Source: Pseudomonas sp. URIL14HWK12:I12
GTDB taxonomy: Bacteria > Pseudomonadota > Gammaproteobacteria > Pseudomonadales > Pseudomonadaceae
Assembly: GCF_003097135.1 (NCBI RefSeq)
Contig: NZ_QEQL01000004.1
Location: forward strand, 372,001 to 436,000
Direction of reading: 5' to 3'
Length of the DNA: 64,000 bases
Shown here one piece after another: positions 45,286 to 58,208 of this stretch. Within the stretch, counting starts at the first letter, position 1. Every line of letters begins with the position of its first letter. The translations under genes were made by a program, and so were the position numbers. The notes beneath the pieces were generated by a model. That model had not been told where the DNA came from. It saw nothing but the letters and a program-made list of their open reading frames with translations, and searched no databases.

Positions 45286-46041
45286 ATGAGCTCAACCGAA
45301 TCAGTCGACCAGGAACCGGTGTTCCAACTCAAGGGCAGCATGCTGGCCATCACCGTGCTGGAGCTTGCACGTAACAGCCTGGACGCCCTGGATCGCCAGT
45401 TGGCGGCCAAGGTGGCGCAGGCGCCCAATTTCTTCAGCAACACCCCCCTGGTATTGGCGCTCGACAAGCTGCCGGCAAGCGAAGGCAGCCTCGACCTGCC
45501 GGGCCTGATGCGCGTCTGCCGCCACCATGGCCTGCGAACGCTCGCCATTCGTGCCAGCCGCATCGAAGACATTGCCGCCGCCATCGCCATCGACCTGCCC
45601 GTGCTGCCGCCGTCCAATGCCCGCGAGCGCCCAGTGGAGCTGCCGGTGGGCAGCGAAGCCAAGCCGATCGAAAAACCTGCCGAACCCACCCCGCCCCCTG
45701 CACCGAGTGTGCAGCCTACTCGCGTAATCACCCAGCCGGTGCGCGGCGGCCAGCAGATCTACGCCCAAGGCGGCGACCTGGTGGTGATCAGTTCGGTTTC
45801 CAGCGGCGCGGAACTTCTGGCCGATGGCAACATCCATGTGTACGGCCCTATGCGTGGGCGCGCCCTGGCCGGTATCAAGGGCGACAGCAAGGCAAGGATT
45901 TTCTGCCAGCAACTGGGCGCGGAACTCATTTCCATCGCCGGGCAATACAAGGTCAGTGAAGACCTGCGTCGCGACCCGCTCTGGGGTGCCAGCGTGCAGA
46001 TCAGTTTGAGTCAAGATGTGTTGAACATCACCCGCCTTTAA
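45286..46041 (+). CDS. minC: Septum-site inhibitor MinC
   Basis: A 251-residue protein starting at ATG 45286. The N-terminal MinC domain (about 10-110) blocks FtsZ assembly. A Pro-rich linker (about 120-145) leads to the C-terminal beta-helix (about 150-251, [38 protein letters not shown]), which dimerises and binds MinD. It opens the minCDE cluster. The 118 bases between minC and minD hold the minD leader. Confidence 0.95.
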   Translation: MSSTESVDQEPVFQLKGSMLAITVLELARNSLDALDRQLAAKVAQAPNFFSNTPLVLALDKLPASEGSLDLPGLMRVCRHHGLRTLAIRASRIEDIAAAIAIDLPVLPPSNARERPVELPVGSEAKPIEKPAEPTPPPAPSVQPTRVITQPVRGGQQIYAQGGDLVVISSVSSGAELLADGNIHVYGPMRGRALAGIKGDSKARIFCQQLGAELISIAGQYKVSEDLRRDPLWGASVQISLSQDVLNITRL

Positions 46042-46159
46042 CGGATACTGCCGCCATTTTACGTGCAACTTCCAAGAGCGGCAGAACGTGCCGCCAGAAG
46101 TTTCAACTGTCATGTTTCGGGGGCCACTGCCCCTGATGTCCTTTTAGGGGTGAAACACC

Positions 46160-46975
46160 TTGGCCAAGATTATCGTGGTTACTTCCGGCAAAGGCGGTGT
46201 GGGCAAGACCACCACCAGCGCCGCCATCGGCACCGGCCTGGCCCTTCGCGGGCACAAGACCGTCATCGTCGACTTCGACGTGGGCCTGCGTAACCTCGAC
46301 CTGATCATGGGCTGCGAACGTCGTGTGGTCTATGACTTCGTCAACGTGGTCAACGGGGAAGCGAACCTGCAACAGGCGCTGATCAAAGACAAGCGCCTCG
46401 AGAACCTTTACGTGCTCGCCGCCAGCCAGACCCGCGACAAAGACGCGCTGACCCAGGAAGGCGTTGAAAAGGTCATCAACGACCTGGCCAAGGACTTCGA
46501 TTTCGTGCTGTGCGACTCGCCAGCCGGCATCGAGAAGGGCGCAAGCCTGGCGATGTATTTCGCCGACGAAGCCATCGTGGTCACCAACCCTGAAGTGTCC
46601 TCGGTGCGAGACTCCGACCGCATGCTGGGCCTGCTGGCGAGCAAGTCGCGGCGCGCTGCCAACGGCGAAGACCCGATCAAGGAGCATCTGCTGCTGACCC
46701 GCTACCACCCTGAGCGTGTAAGCAAGGGCGAGATGCTGGGCGTGGAAGATGTCGAGGAGATCCTGGCGATCCGCCTGCTGGGGGTGATCCCCGAATCCAC
46801 CGCCGTGCTCAAGGCCTCCAACGCCGGTGTGCCGGTGATTCTCGACGACCAGAGCGATGCCGGCCAGGCATACAGCGACGCCGTCGACCGCCTGCTGGGC
46901 AAAGAGCTGCCCCACCGCTTCCTCGATGTACAGAAGAAGGGCTGGATGGCCCGTTTGTTTGGAGGCCGTGAATGA
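46160..46975 (+). CDS. minD: Septum-site ATPase MinD (TTG start)
   Basis: A 271-residue ParA/MinD ATPase. The deviant Walker A is [10 protein letters not shown] (K11, K16), with [15 protein letters not shown] and [10 protein letters not shown] as switch segments. The C-terminal amphipathic membrane-targeting helix is [11 protein letters not shown]. It recruits MinC to the membrane and oscillates with MinE. The start is TTG, confirmed by the conserved [14 protein letters not shown]-terminus and AGGGG 10-14 bases upstream. Confidence 0.97.
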   Translation: MAKIIVVTSGKGGVGKTTTSAAIGTGLALRGHKTVIVDFDVGLRNLDLIMGCERRVVYDFVNVVNGEANLQQALIKDKRLENLYVLAASQTRDKDALTQEGVEKVINDLAKDFDFVLCDSPAGIEKGASLAMYFADEAIVVTNPEVSSVRDSDRMLGLLASKSRRAANGEDPIKEHLLLTRYHPERVSKGEMLGVEDVEEILAIRLLGVIPESTAVLKASNAGVPVILDDQSDAGQAYSDAVDRLLGKELPHRFLDVQKKGWMARLFGGRE

Positions 46976-47226
46976 ATATTTTCGACTTCTTTCGAGACCG
47001 CAAGAAAGCCAGCACCGCCTCGGTCGCGAAAGAGCGTCTGCAGATCATCGTGGCCCACGAACGCGGCCAGCGCACGACGCCGGACTACCTGCCAGCCCTG
47101 CAAAAGGAGTTGGTCGAAGTGATCCGCAAGTACGTCTCCATCGACAACGACGATGTGCATGTGGCGCTCGAAAGCCAGGGCAGCTGCTCGATCCTGGAAC
47201 TGAACATCACCCTGCCGGATCGTTGA
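46972..47226 (+). CDS. minE: Cell division topological factor MinE
   Basis: An 84-residue protein, overlapping the minD stop by 4 bases (ATGA). The N-terminal anti-MinCD helix ([22 protein letters not shown]) and the C-terminal topological-specificity domain (about 32-84) are both intact. MinE stimulates MinD ATPase and keeps the division inhibitor at the cell poles. Confidence 0.97.
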   Translation: MNIFDFFRDRKKASTASVAKERLQIIVAHERGQRTTPDYLPALQKELVEVIRKYVSIDNDDVHVALESQGSCSILELNITLPDR

Positions 47227-47291
47227 TCCGAACCATCGCACGCCGCGCCCGGGCCTCCCGCGCGCGGCGCGCGTGCTTGTAGAGGCTGGCA

Positions 47292-47927
47292 ATGCCGCTG
47301 TCCAACATCCGCATCCTGCATGAGGATGCCGCTTTTCTGGTGGTCGACAAACCCACCTTGCTGTTGTCAGTGCCCGGCCGGGCCGACGACAACAAAGACT
47401 GCCTTATTACCCGCCTTCAGCAAAACGGCTACCCCGAAGCGCTGATCGTGCATCGGCTCGACTGGGAAACAAGCGGGATCATCCTGCTGGCCCGCAACCC
47501 CGATGCGCACCGTGAGCTGTCGCGCCAGTTCCACGACCGGGAAACCGAAAAAGCCTACACCGCCTTGTGCTGGGGCCAGCCCGAGCAGAACAGTGGCAGC
47601 ATCGACCTGCCCCTGCGCTACGACCCGCCGACCAAGCCCAGGCATGTGGTGTGCCACGAGCACGGCCGCCATGCGCTGACCTACTGGCGAGTGCTGGAGC
47701 GTTTCGAACACGGTTGCCGTGTCGAGCTCACGCCCATCACTGGCCGTTCGCATCAGTTGCGCGTGCACATGCTTTCGATCGGCCACCCCCTGCTCGGCGA
47801 CAGGCTCTATGCCCATCCCCAGGCGCTGGCGGCCCATGAACGCTTGTGCCTGCACGCCAGCATGCTTGCCTTCAGCCACCCGGTCACCGGCGAGCGCGTG
47901 CGCTTCGAGTGCCCATCGCCGTTCTGA
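47292..47927 (+). CDS. RluA-family pseudouridine synthase
   Basis: A 211-residue enzyme with catalytic Asp57 in HRLDWETSGI. Supporting motifs are VVDKP near 18, KAYTALCWG, and ELTPITGRSHQLRVHM with HPLLGDRLY near the C-terminus. There is no S4 RNA-binding domain, as in the short RluA type. Which uridine in rRNA or tRNA it modifies is not readable. It follows minE by 65 bases and may share transcription. Confidence 0.93.
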   Translation: MPLSNIRILHEDAAFLVVDKPTLLLSVPGRADDNKDCLITRLQQNGYPEALIVHRLDWETSGIILLARNPDAHRELSRQFHDRETEKAYTALCWGQPEQNSGSIDLPLRYDPPTKPRHVVCHEHGRHALTYWRVLERFEHGCRVELTPITGRSHQLRVHMLSIGHPLLGDRLYAHPQALAAHERLCLHASMLAFSHPVTGERVRFECPSPF

Positions 47928-47983
47928 GCCCCTGACACTGGCGATGGGCTAGAATCGGCTCCATCGCCGCCTGGAGTACTTCA

Positions 47984-49273
47984 ATGAGTGACACCCTCAA
48001 CCAGGGCCTGATCGACTTCCTCAAGGCCTCCCCGACCCCCTTCCATGCCACCGCGAGCCTGGCCAACCGCCTGGAAGCGGCCGGCTATCAGCGCCTGAAC
48101 GAGCGCGACCCCTGGGAGGTGCAACCGGGCGGCCGCTACTACGTGACCCGCAACGGCTCTTCGATCATCGCATTGCGCATGGGCCGCCAACCGCTGGTGG
48201 GCACCGGCCTGCGACTGGTGGGCGCGCACACCGACAGCCCGTGCCTGAAGGTCAAGCCGCAACCCGAGCTGCAGGCACAGGGCTTTCTTCAGCTGGGGGT
48301 CGAGGTCTACGGTGGCGCCCTGCTCGCGCCCTGGTTCGACCGTGATCTGTCGCTGGCAGGCCGGGTCACCTTCCGTGAGGGCGGCAAGGTCGAAAGCCTG
48401 TTGGTGGATTTCAAAGCGCCAATCGCGGTCATTCCGAACCTGGCCATTCACCTGAACCGCACCGCCAACGAAGGCTGGGCGATCAATGTCCAGCGCGAGC
48501 TGCCGCCGATCCTGGCGCAGGTCGCCGGCACCGAGCGTTTCGACTTCCGCGCCCTGCTGGCCGACCAACTGGCCCGCGAGCACGGTGTGAGTGCCGACGT
48601 GGTGCTCGACTACGAGCTGGCGTTCTACGACACCCAGCCGGCGGCAGTGGTGGGCCTGAACGGCGACTTCATCGCCGGTGCCCGGCTGGATAACCTGCTG
48701 TCCTGCTACGCAGGGCTGCAAGCGCTGATCAATGCCGCAGGCGAGGAAACCTGCGTGCTGGTGTGCACCGACCACGAAGAGATCGGCTCGCCCTCGGCCT
48801 GCGGTGCCGACGGCCCGATGCTGGAACACACGCTGCAGCGCCTGCTGCCCGAGCATGCCGACTACGTGCGCGCCCTGCAGCGATCGCTGCTGGTCAGTGC
48901 CGACAACGCACACGGCGTGCACCCCAACTACGCCGACAAGCATGACGGCAACCACGGGCCCAAGCTCAACGCCGGGCCGGTGATCAAGGTCAACAGCAAC
49001 CAGCGCTACGCCACCAACAGTGAAACCGCCGGGTTCTTCCGCCACCTGTGCATGGCCGAGGAAGTACCGGTGCAAAGCTTCGTGGTGCGCTCGGACATGG
49101 GTTGCGGCTCCACCATCGGCCCGATCACCGCCAGCCACCTGGGCGTGCGCACCGTCGACATCGGCCTGCCGACCTTCGCCATGCACTCGATCCGGGAGCT
49201 GGCCGGTAGCCAGGACCTGGCGCACCTGGTCAAGGTGCTGTCGGCTTTTTACGCCAGCGTGAGCCTGCCCTGA
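47984..49273 (+). CDS. apeB: M18-family aspartyl aminopeptidase
   Basis: A 429-residue dizinc peptidase. Metal ligands are visible in GAHTDSP (H82, D84), [18 protein letters not shown] and a late [11 protein letters not shown]. The length matches the M18 family. It removes N-terminal acidic residues from peptides in the cytoplasm and forms a large multimer. AGTACTTCA-like leader with GGAG upstream. The stop codon abuts the ATG of the channel gene. Confidence 0.94.
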   Translation: MSDTLNQGLIDFLKASPTPFHATASLANRLEAAGYQRLNERDPWEVQPGGRYYVTRNGSSIIALRMGRQPLVGTGLRLVGAHTDSPCLKVKPQPELQAQGFLQLGVEVYGGALLAPWFDRDLSLAGRVTFREGGKVESLLVDFKAPIAVIPNLAIHLNRTANEGWAINVQRELPPILAQVAGTERFDFRALLADQLAREHGVSADVVLDYELAFYDTQPAAVVGLNGDFIAGARLDNLLSCYAGLQALINAAGEETCVLVCTDHEEIGSPSACGADGPMLEHTLQRLLPEHADYVRALQRSLLVSADNAHGVHPNYADKHDGNHGPKLNAGPVIKVNSNQRYATNSETAGFFRHLCMAEEVPVQSFVVRSDMGCGSTIGPITASHLGVRTVDIGLPTFAMHSIRELAGSQDLAHLVKVLSAFYASVSLP

Positions 49274-51415
49274 ATGCGCCGCCTGCTCGCCGCCCTCTGC
49301 CTGCTGCTGTGGTTGCCGTTGGCGGCCAGCGCGGCGGGCCTGCCAAGCCTGCTCAGCGGCTCCAAGCAAGCCCAGCCTGAGGCTACCCAGCCGCTGGGCC
49401 CCTCGCTGGACCAGGTGATCCAGAGCCTGGAGAACGACCAGCAGCGGGCCAAGTTGCTCGATGACCTGAAGAAACTGCGCGATGCCACCCAGAAGGCCCA
49501 GCCAACGCCCGAGCAAGGCGTGCTGGGCCTGATCGGCACGGGCATCAAGGGCCTGGAGCAGCAGTTCACCGGCCAGGCCAGCCCGTTCAAGCGCTGGAGC
49601 GACGAGCTGGCGCTGGCCCGGGACGAGTTGGCCGAGCGCTCGCTGAGCGCGAGGGACTGGGCCCCGGTGCTGGCGATGTTCGCGCTGGTGCTGCTGGCCT
49701 GGAGCCTGCTGGCCTACGGGTTGATCTGGCTGGGGCAGCGCCTGCGCGAGCGCTTCGGCCTGCCCGAGGAGCTTCCGCAACATCCCCGCACGCTCGACCT
49801 GCTGCGCTTTGCCCTGCGCAAACTGGGGCCCTGGCTGGTGGCGCTGGTGATCACCCTGTTCGCCGGGTACTGGGCGCCCTCATCGCTGGGCAAGGACCTT
49901 GCGGTCGCCCTGGCCTATGCCTTGGTGGTCGGCACCTGTTTCTCCGCCATCTGCGTGATCGCTTTCTCCCTGCTCGACGGCCCGCACCGCCACCGCGCGC
50001 TCTACATACTGCGCCGCCGTGCCTTTCGGCAATTGTGGCTGGTCGGCAGCTTCGCCGCGTTCGGCGAGGCCCTGAGCGACCCCCGGCTCTCCGCCGCCCT
50101 GGGCCCGCACCTGGCGCAAAGCGCTGCGACCCTGGCCAACGTGCTGGCGGCACTGGCCAGCGGCTGGTTCATCCTGCGCTTTCGCCGGCCGGTGGCCCAC
50201 CTGATCTGCAACCAGCCCCTGCAAAGGCGCCTGCAACGGCGGGCGCTGACCGACACGCTGGAAGTGATGGGCACCTACTGGTACGTTCCAGCGCTGCTGC
50301 TGGTGGCGGTTTCGCTGCTGTCGACCTTCGTCTCGGCCGGCGACACCAGCACCGCGCTGCGCCAGGCGCTCATCTGCACCGTGCTGCTGGTGCTGTGCAT
50401 GGTCATCAATGGCCTGGTAAGCCGCCATGCCACGCGGCCAGCCAGGGGCCCGCGGCGGCACACGCTCTATCCCGAACGGCTCAAGCACTTCACCTACACC
50501 CTGGCACACCTGGCGGTGTGGGGCGTTTTCATCGAGCTGGGCTTGCGGGTGTGGGGGCTGTCGTTCTTTCATCTGGCAGAAGGCGAAGGGCGCGACATCA
50601 GCCTGCGCGTGCTGAGCCTGGGCGGCACGCTGCTGTTCGCCTGGCTGGTGTGGATCCTGGCCGATACCGGCATCCACCATGCCCTGAGCCGCTCCCGTAA
50701 AGGGGTGGCCAACGCCCGCGCACAAACGATGATGCCGCTGATCCGCAACGTGCTGTTCGTGACCATCTTCGTGATCGCTGCCATTGTCGCGTTGGCCAAC
50801 ATGGGCGTGAACGTGACGCCCTTGCTGGCAGGTTTCGGCGTGGTGGGCCTGGCCATCGGCTTCGGCGCGCAATCGCTGGTGGCCGACCTGATCACCGGCC
50901 TATTCATCATCGTCGAGGATTCGCTGGCCATCGATGACTATGTCGACGTCGGCGGGCACATGGGCACCGTGGAGGGGCTGACCATCCGCACCGTGCGCCT
51001 GCGTGACATCGACGGCATCGTGCACACCATCCCCTTCAGTGAAATCAAGAGCATCAAGAACTACTCCCGCGAATTCGGCTATGCGATTTTCCGCATCGCC
51101 ATCCCCTATAACCTGAGCATCGATGCGGCGATGAAATTGATCCGCGAGGCGAGCCACAAGATTCGCCAAGACCCGCTGCTGCGTCGGGAAATCTGGTCAC
51201 CCCTGGAGTTTCAGGGTGTGGAGAGCTTCGACGCTGGCAATGCCATCCTGCGTGCACGCTTCAAGACCGCACCGCTCAAGCAGTTCGAGATCTCTCGGGC
51301 CTTCAACTTGCTGCTCAAGCGCACCCTGGACGAAGCCGGCATGGAGCTGGCCACCCCTCGCCTGAACGTGCAGGTGAGCACCGCGATCGGCGCCAAGCCT
51401 GCACCGCTCAGTTGA
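49274..51415 (+). CDS. MscS-family mechanosensitive channel (large type)
   Basis: A 713-residue membrane protein. A signal-like segment (1-20) is followed by a periplasmic Gln-rich region (about 35-110). About ten helices lie between 130 and 540, then the MscS core: the pore helix ANMGVNVTPLLAGFGVVGLAIGFGAQ and the beta domain FIIVEDSLAIDDYVDVGGHMGTVEGLTIRTVRLRDIDG. It opens under membrane tension to release solutes in osmotic downshock. It starts right after the apeB stop, so the genes are co-transcribed, and overlaps the convergent LysR gene by 8 bases. Confidence 0.92.
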   Translation: MRRLLAALCLLLWLPLAASAAGLPSLLSGSKQAQPEATQPLGPSLDQVIQSLENDQQRAKLLDDLKKLRDATQKAQPTPEQGVLGLIGTGIKGLEQQFTGQASPFKRWSDELALARDELAERSLSARDWAPVLAMFALVLLAWSLLAYGLIWLGQRLRERFGLPEELPQHPRTLDLLRFALRKLGPWLVALVITLFAGYWAPSSLGKDLAVALAYALVVGTCFSAICVIAFSLLDGPHRHRALYILRRRAFRQLWLVGSFAAFGEALSDPRLSAALGPHLAQSAATLANVLAALASGWFILRFRRPVAHLICNQPLQRRLQRRALTDTLEVMGTYWYVPALLLVAVSLLSTFVSAGDTSTALRQALICTVLLVLCMVINGLVSRHATRPARGPRRHTLYPERLKHFTYTLAHLAVWGVFIELGLRVWGLSFFHLAEGEGRDISLRVLSLGGTLLFAWLVWILADTGIHHALSRSRKGVANARAQTMMPLIRNVLFVTIFVIAAIVALANMGVNVTPLLAGFGVVGLAIGFGAQSLVADLITGLFIIVEDSLAIDDYVDVGGHMGTVEGLTIRTVRLRDIDGIVHTIPFSEIKSIKNYSREFGYAIFRIAIPYNLSIDAAMKLIREASHKIRQDPLLRREIWSPLEFQGVESFDAGNAILRARFKTAPLKQFEISRAFNLLLKRTLDEAGMELATPRLNVQVSTAIGAKPAPLS

Positions 51416-52259
51416 CGATGCGCGCCAGGGTCGCGCGCAGCCAGTCCAGTACCGGGGCGAAACGCGGGGTGTCGCGAAACTCTGGCGGGTAGGCCAACCA
51501 CAGCTCACGCTGCACCTGCGGCACTGCCTGATCCAGCACCAGGCGGCTGTCGGTGCTGGCCAAATAGTGTGGCAGCAACGCCACCCCCGCCCCCGCCGCC
51601 ACCGCCTCGCGTACGGCCAGCAGGCTATTGGCCTGGAACGCCAGGCGCCGCGGCGTGGCTTTCGACCAGTCCACCTCGGGTAATGGCAGATGCGCATCGA
51701 TCAAGCCGCACAACGGGGTGGCAGGCGTGGGCACGGTCGCGTGCGCCCGGTAAAGGCCAAACCCCAATTGCCCTACCCGCTGCGCGACGACCCCTGGCTC
51801 CTCCGGCCGCGCCAGGCGTACGCCGATGTGCGCGCGGCGCCGGGCAAGGCTGGCAATGCGGTCGTCGAGCTCCAGCCGCACCTCCAGTTGCGGGTGCGCA
51901 CTGAGTAATGCTGGCAAAGCCGGCGCCAAGACTTGCACCCCCAGCGCGCCGGTGACCGCAATGCGGACCTGCCCGGCCACACCGCTACCGGCGCTGTCCA
52001 GCTGATGCTGCAGGTGTTGCGCGGCTTGCTCCATCTGCCGCGCGGCGGCCAGCGCGTTGTGGCCGGCCGGGGTGAGCACGAAGGCCCCTTCGGCGCGGGT
52101 CAGCACAGGCAGGCCCAGCGCGGCTTCGAGCTTGCGCAGGCGGCGGATCACCGTCGCGTGGGTCAGGCCTAGCTCGCGGGCAGCCTGGGCGTAACTGCCG
52201 CTGCGCTCAAGGGTGGAGAGGGTCAGAAGGTCATCCCAGGAGAGTGTGCTTTTTTGCAC
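51408..52259 (-). CDS. LysR-family transcriptional regulator
   Basis: A 283-residue regulator. The N-terminal winged helix-turn-helix has LLTLSTLERSGSYAQAARELGLTHATVIRRLRKLEAALG. The effector-binding domain follows from about residue 90. It is divergent from the isochorismatase-GST pair, with 79 bases between starts, so it is the likely regulator of that pair. Confidence 0.9.
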   Translation of the reverse strand: MQKSTLSWDDLLTLSTLERSGSYAQAARELGLTHATVIRRLRKLEAALGLPVLTRAEGAFVLTPAGHNALAAARQMEQAAQHLQHQLDSAGSGVAGQVRIAVTGALGVQVLAPALPALLSAHPQLEVRLELDDRIASLARRRAHIGVRLARPEEPGVVAQRVGQLGFGLYRAHATVPTPATPLCGLIDAHLPLPEVDWSKATPRRLAFQANSLLAVREAVAAGAGVALLPHYLASTDSRLVLDQAVPQVQRELWLAYPPEFRDTPRFAPVLDWLRATLARIVN

Positions 52260-52338
52260 AGTCGCTGTGCTCCGATAGTGAATTTACGCACAGGTTAGGC
52301 TGGCTTACCGTAGTCGCACAACTGCACTGGAGACACCC

Positions 52339-52929
52339 ATGGCCACCACCCTGCTCGACCTCGCCGGCGCCAGCCGCGCCCCCGCACGCTGGCAAGACGC
52401 AGCCTTGCTGCTGATCGATCATCAGGACCAATACCTGCACGGCCCCCTGGCGCTGACCAACATGGACGCAGCGGTGAGCAGCGCCGCTCGCTTGCTCGCC
52501 GCCGCCCGGGCCCACGGCGCACCAGTGGTGCACGTGGCTCATCGCGGCAGCACCGGTGGGTTGTTCGACCCTGCCGCCGGCGGGCGCTTCATTCAGGCCC
52601 TGGCCCCGGTTGAAGGCGAGACCCGGGTCGAGAAGACCTTGCCCAACAGTTTTGCCGGCACCGACCTTGCCCGTTGCCTGGTGGCGCTGCGCCGGCCGGA
52701 GCTGATCGTGGCGGGCTTCCAGACCCACATGTGCGTGAGCGCCACCGTTCGCGCGGCGCTGGATCACGGCTATCGTGTAACCCTGGTAGCCAGTGCCTGC
52801 GCAACCCGCGACCTGCCCGACCCCTCCGGCGGCCCGGTGCTGGCCGCTGCCGATGTGCACCGCGCAGCCCTGGCAGCGCTGCATGACCGTTTCGCAACCG
52901 TCATCCTCGATGAGAGCCAACTGCCATGA
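52339..52929 (+). CDS. Isochorismatase-family cysteine hydrolase
   Basis: A 196-residue hydrolase with the Asp-Lys-Cys triad. Asp is in LLLIDHQDQYL, Lys in RVEKTLPNSF, and Cys in FQTHMCVSATVRAALDHGY. A cis-peptide segment follows ASACATRDLP. The family covers isochorismatase, nicotinamidase and N-carbamoyl hydrolases; the substrate is not readable. It overlaps the GST gene by 4 bases (ATGA), and its divergent neighbour is a LysR regulator. Confidence 0.9.
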   Translation: MATTLLDLAGASRAPARWQDAALLLIDHQDQYLHGPLALTNMDAAVSSAARLLAAARAHGAPVVHVAHRGSTGGLFDPAAGGRFIQALAPVEGETRVEKTLPNSFAGTDLARCLVALRRPELIVAGFQTHMCVSATVRAALDHGYRVTLVASACATRDLPDPSGGPVLAAADVHRAALAALHDRFATVILDESQLP

Positions 52930-53513
52930 AACTCTATTTCGCCCCCAACACCTGCTCCCTGGCCAGCCACATCGTGCTTGAGGAGCTCGGCCTGCCCTAC
53001 CAGGCAGTGAAGGTGAACAACCAGACCAAACGCACCGCTGACGACCAGGACTACCTCACCATTAACCCCAAAGGCTACGTTGCGGCGCTGGTGCGCGACG
53101 ACGGTGAAGTCATCACCGAAGCACCGGTGATCCTGCAGTATCTGGATAGCCTCAAGCCCGATGCTGGCCTCGCACCGCCCGCCGGCAGCCTGGAGCGCTG
53201 GCGGCTGCTGGAGCGGCTGAACTTCATCGGCAGCGAATTGCACCCGAAGGTGGCGCTGTTGTTCAACCGCGATTGGCCAGAGGCCGTGCTGCACAGTGCG
53301 CGGGAGAAGTTATTCAAACGCGTGGACTACCTGGAAGGCCACCTGGACCCACAACGGCCTTTCGATCTGAGTGACGCTTACCTGTTCGCGGTGCTGGGAT
53401 GGTTCACGCGGGTGGGGCTGTCATTAAGCCAATGGCCGCGCCTTCACAGCTGGCACCAGGCTACGGCGCAGCGGCCGGCGGTTCAACGAGCGCTGGCGGC
53501 GCAGGAGGCCTAA
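52926..53513 (+). CDS. Glutathione S-transferase
   Basis: A 195-residue GST. The thioredoxin-like N-domain has MKLYFAPNTCSLASHIVLEELGLPY and the cis-Pro/Glu-Ala binding segment ITEAPVILQYLD near 65. The helical C-domain includes FDLSDAYLFAVLGWFTRVG with the N-capping box Asp. Beta-class features (Cys near position 10) suggest glutathione-dependent detoxification. It is translationally coupled to the isochorismatase-like gene. Confidence 0.9.
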   Translation: MKLYFAPNTCSLASHIVLEELGLPYQAVKVNNQTKRTADDQDYLTINPKGYVAALVRDDGEVITEAPVILQYLDSLKPDAGLAPPAGSLERWRLLERLNFIGSELHPKVALLFNRDWPEAVLHSAREKLFKRVDYLEGHLDPQRPFDLSDAYLFAVLGWFTRVGLSLSQWPRLHSWHQATAQRPAVQRALAAQEA

Positions 53514-54043
53514 CCTGCCAACGCCCAACTGCGCAGGAGGCGGTATTGGCCCCGTACCGATTCATAAAGGCCAAACGCCCCTGCGCGCAGCATGAACTCC
53601 GGCGCCATGCCGGCCTCGGGAATCTGGCCTGAATATTTGCGTGCCAGCGTCAGGTGGGGCCGGTATTCACGCCGGGTATCACCCAGGCCCAACGGCAGCA
53701 GCGCCTGTTCGAGGTTGTAGACCAGCCGCAACAGGGCCTTGGGCGGCTGGCGCGCGGCGAGCACCAGGGCTTCGGCGGCGCGCCAGTGGTCCAGCTGATC
53801 GAGCAGCAGCAGGACCTGCCCTTCGGGCTTGGGCATTGCCTCAACGGCGTCGTAGATTGCTTCCAGTTGAGCCAGAGGCACTTCGCCGAGAAACATCAGG
53901 GTGATGTGGAAATTGCCCGACGGCACGGGCTTGCCCGCGCGAAGGTGCAGCTCGGCACGCCAGCGTGCGACGGCTTTGCGCTGCGGCGCCGGCAGGTCAA
54001 GGGCGAAGAACAGGCGGCGATTGATGAGCAGCTCGGGCAACAT
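53510..54043 (-). CDS. thpR: RNA 2',3'-cyclic phosphodiesterase ThpR (LigT)
   Basis: A 177-residue 2H phosphoesterase. The two HxTx motifs are HITL near residue 45 and HLTLAR near 130. RLFFALDLPA near the N-terminus is standard. It opens 2',3'-cyclic phosphates to 2'-phosphates and has RNA-ligase activity in vitro. Start ATG 54041-54043 is chosen over a longer frame. Its stop overlaps the convergent GST gene by 4 bases. Confidence 0.93.
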   Translation of the reverse strand: MLPELLINRRLFFALDLPAPQRKAVARWRAELHLRAGKPVPSGNFHITLMFLGEVPLAQLEAIYDAVEAMPKPEGQVLLLLDQLDHWRAAEALVLAARQPPKALLRLVYNLEQALLPLGLGDTRREYRPHLTLARKYSGQIPEAGMAPEFMLRAGAFGLYESVRGQYRLLRSWALAG

Positions 54044-54056
54044 GCGGCAGGTAACC

Positions 54057-54917
54057 TCAGGCAGGGTCGATAGCCAGAAGACCACCGCTACCGGCGGATG
54101 GCTCCGTACGAATGCCACCGGTATGAATCACCAACACCCGCTGCGCGGCCACGGGGTGCTGCAACAGCGCCATCAGTGCCTTGCCTGTATAGACCGGCTC
54201 CACCGGGAGCGCACATTTCGCAACGAACGCCTCAAGCTGTGCATCGCTGCGACCGAAGCCTGCGCGTGCAGCGTTCACCAACTCAACACCCAGCCCCTGC
54301 ACCACCTGCTCTACACCCTGCCCTGGCGGCACTGCCATGGCTGCGTATACCGGGCGGGCATCGGCGCGGGCTATTCCGGCTGCGGTCGTACCGGTGCCTG
54401 CAGCAAGCCACCAGGCATCGAAATCGTCCCAGCCCAAGGCCGGCAATTGAGCCAGCGCTTGCTCTACCAACCGTGCACAACCGGCCTCGCCCAGAGGGCC
54501 AGCGCCGCCCTCCGGCACGGGGTACAACTGCGGGTAGCGCGCTCGCCAAGGCTCCCAGAAATCTGGCTGGTGGCGCGCCCGGTAGCCTCCGTAGCCAAGC
54601 CAGTGCAAGCCCATGCCCCAGGCCCGCAGGTCGCGCACCGTGGGGGTGTCGACAGGCTCGCCGCGCAGAAGGCCCACGGTCTGGAAGCCCAGCCGCTGGC
54701 CTGCAGCGGCCAGTGCGTGCAAATGGTTGGAATGAGCGCCGCCCAGGCTGATCAACCCGCTGCACCCGGCACGCTCGGCTGCGTGCAGGTAGCCTTCGAG
54801 CTTGTAGGCCTTATTACCGGTGATCAGCGGGTCGACCCGATCCAGCCTCAACACGGCAGCATCGGCAAGCCCCGGCAGGCGCAGGGGCTCAAGGGGCGGT
54901 TGGGCTAGGTGGAACAT
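54057..54917 (-). CDS. PLP-dependent D-cysteine desulfhydrase / ACC-deaminase-family protein
   Basis: A 286-residue fold-type II pyridoxal enzyme. The PLP lysine lies in ITGNKAYKLEGYL near residue 35. ISLGGAHSNHLHALAAAG near 57 is the phosphate-side motif, and LAAGTGTTAAGI the phosphate loop. The short length and motifs resemble D-cysteine desulfhydrase and ACC-deaminase relatives; the true reaction is uncertain. It ends 13 bases before thpR begins and is likely in one minus-strand unit. Confidence 0.87.
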   Translation of the reverse strand: MFHLAQPPLEPLRLPGLADAAVLRLDRVDPLITGNKAYKLEGYLHAAERAGCSGLISLGGAHSNHLHALAAAGQRLGFQTVGLLRGEPVDTPTVRDLRAWGMGLHWLGYGGYRARHQPDFWEPWRARYPQLYPVPEGGAGPLGEAGCARLVEQALAQLPALGWDDFDAWWLAAGTGTTAAGIARADARPVYAAMAVPPGQGVEQVVQGLGVELVNAARAGFGRSDAQLEAFVAKCALPVEPVYTGKALMALLQHPVAAQRVLVIHTGGIRTEPSAGSGGLLAIDPA

Positions 54918-54954
54918 CGCACGCTCACACGGGTGGGGCGCGCAGTGTAACCGC

Positions 54955-58198
<3,244 letters not shown>

Positions 58199-58208
<10 letters not shown>

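Noticed and set aside
47981..49783. 600-residue open frame on the minus strand opposite apeB
   Set aside because: It mirrors the codons of a well-supported M18 peptidase and has Gln/His/Arg-rich low-complexity translation, typical of antisense frames in high-GC DNA.
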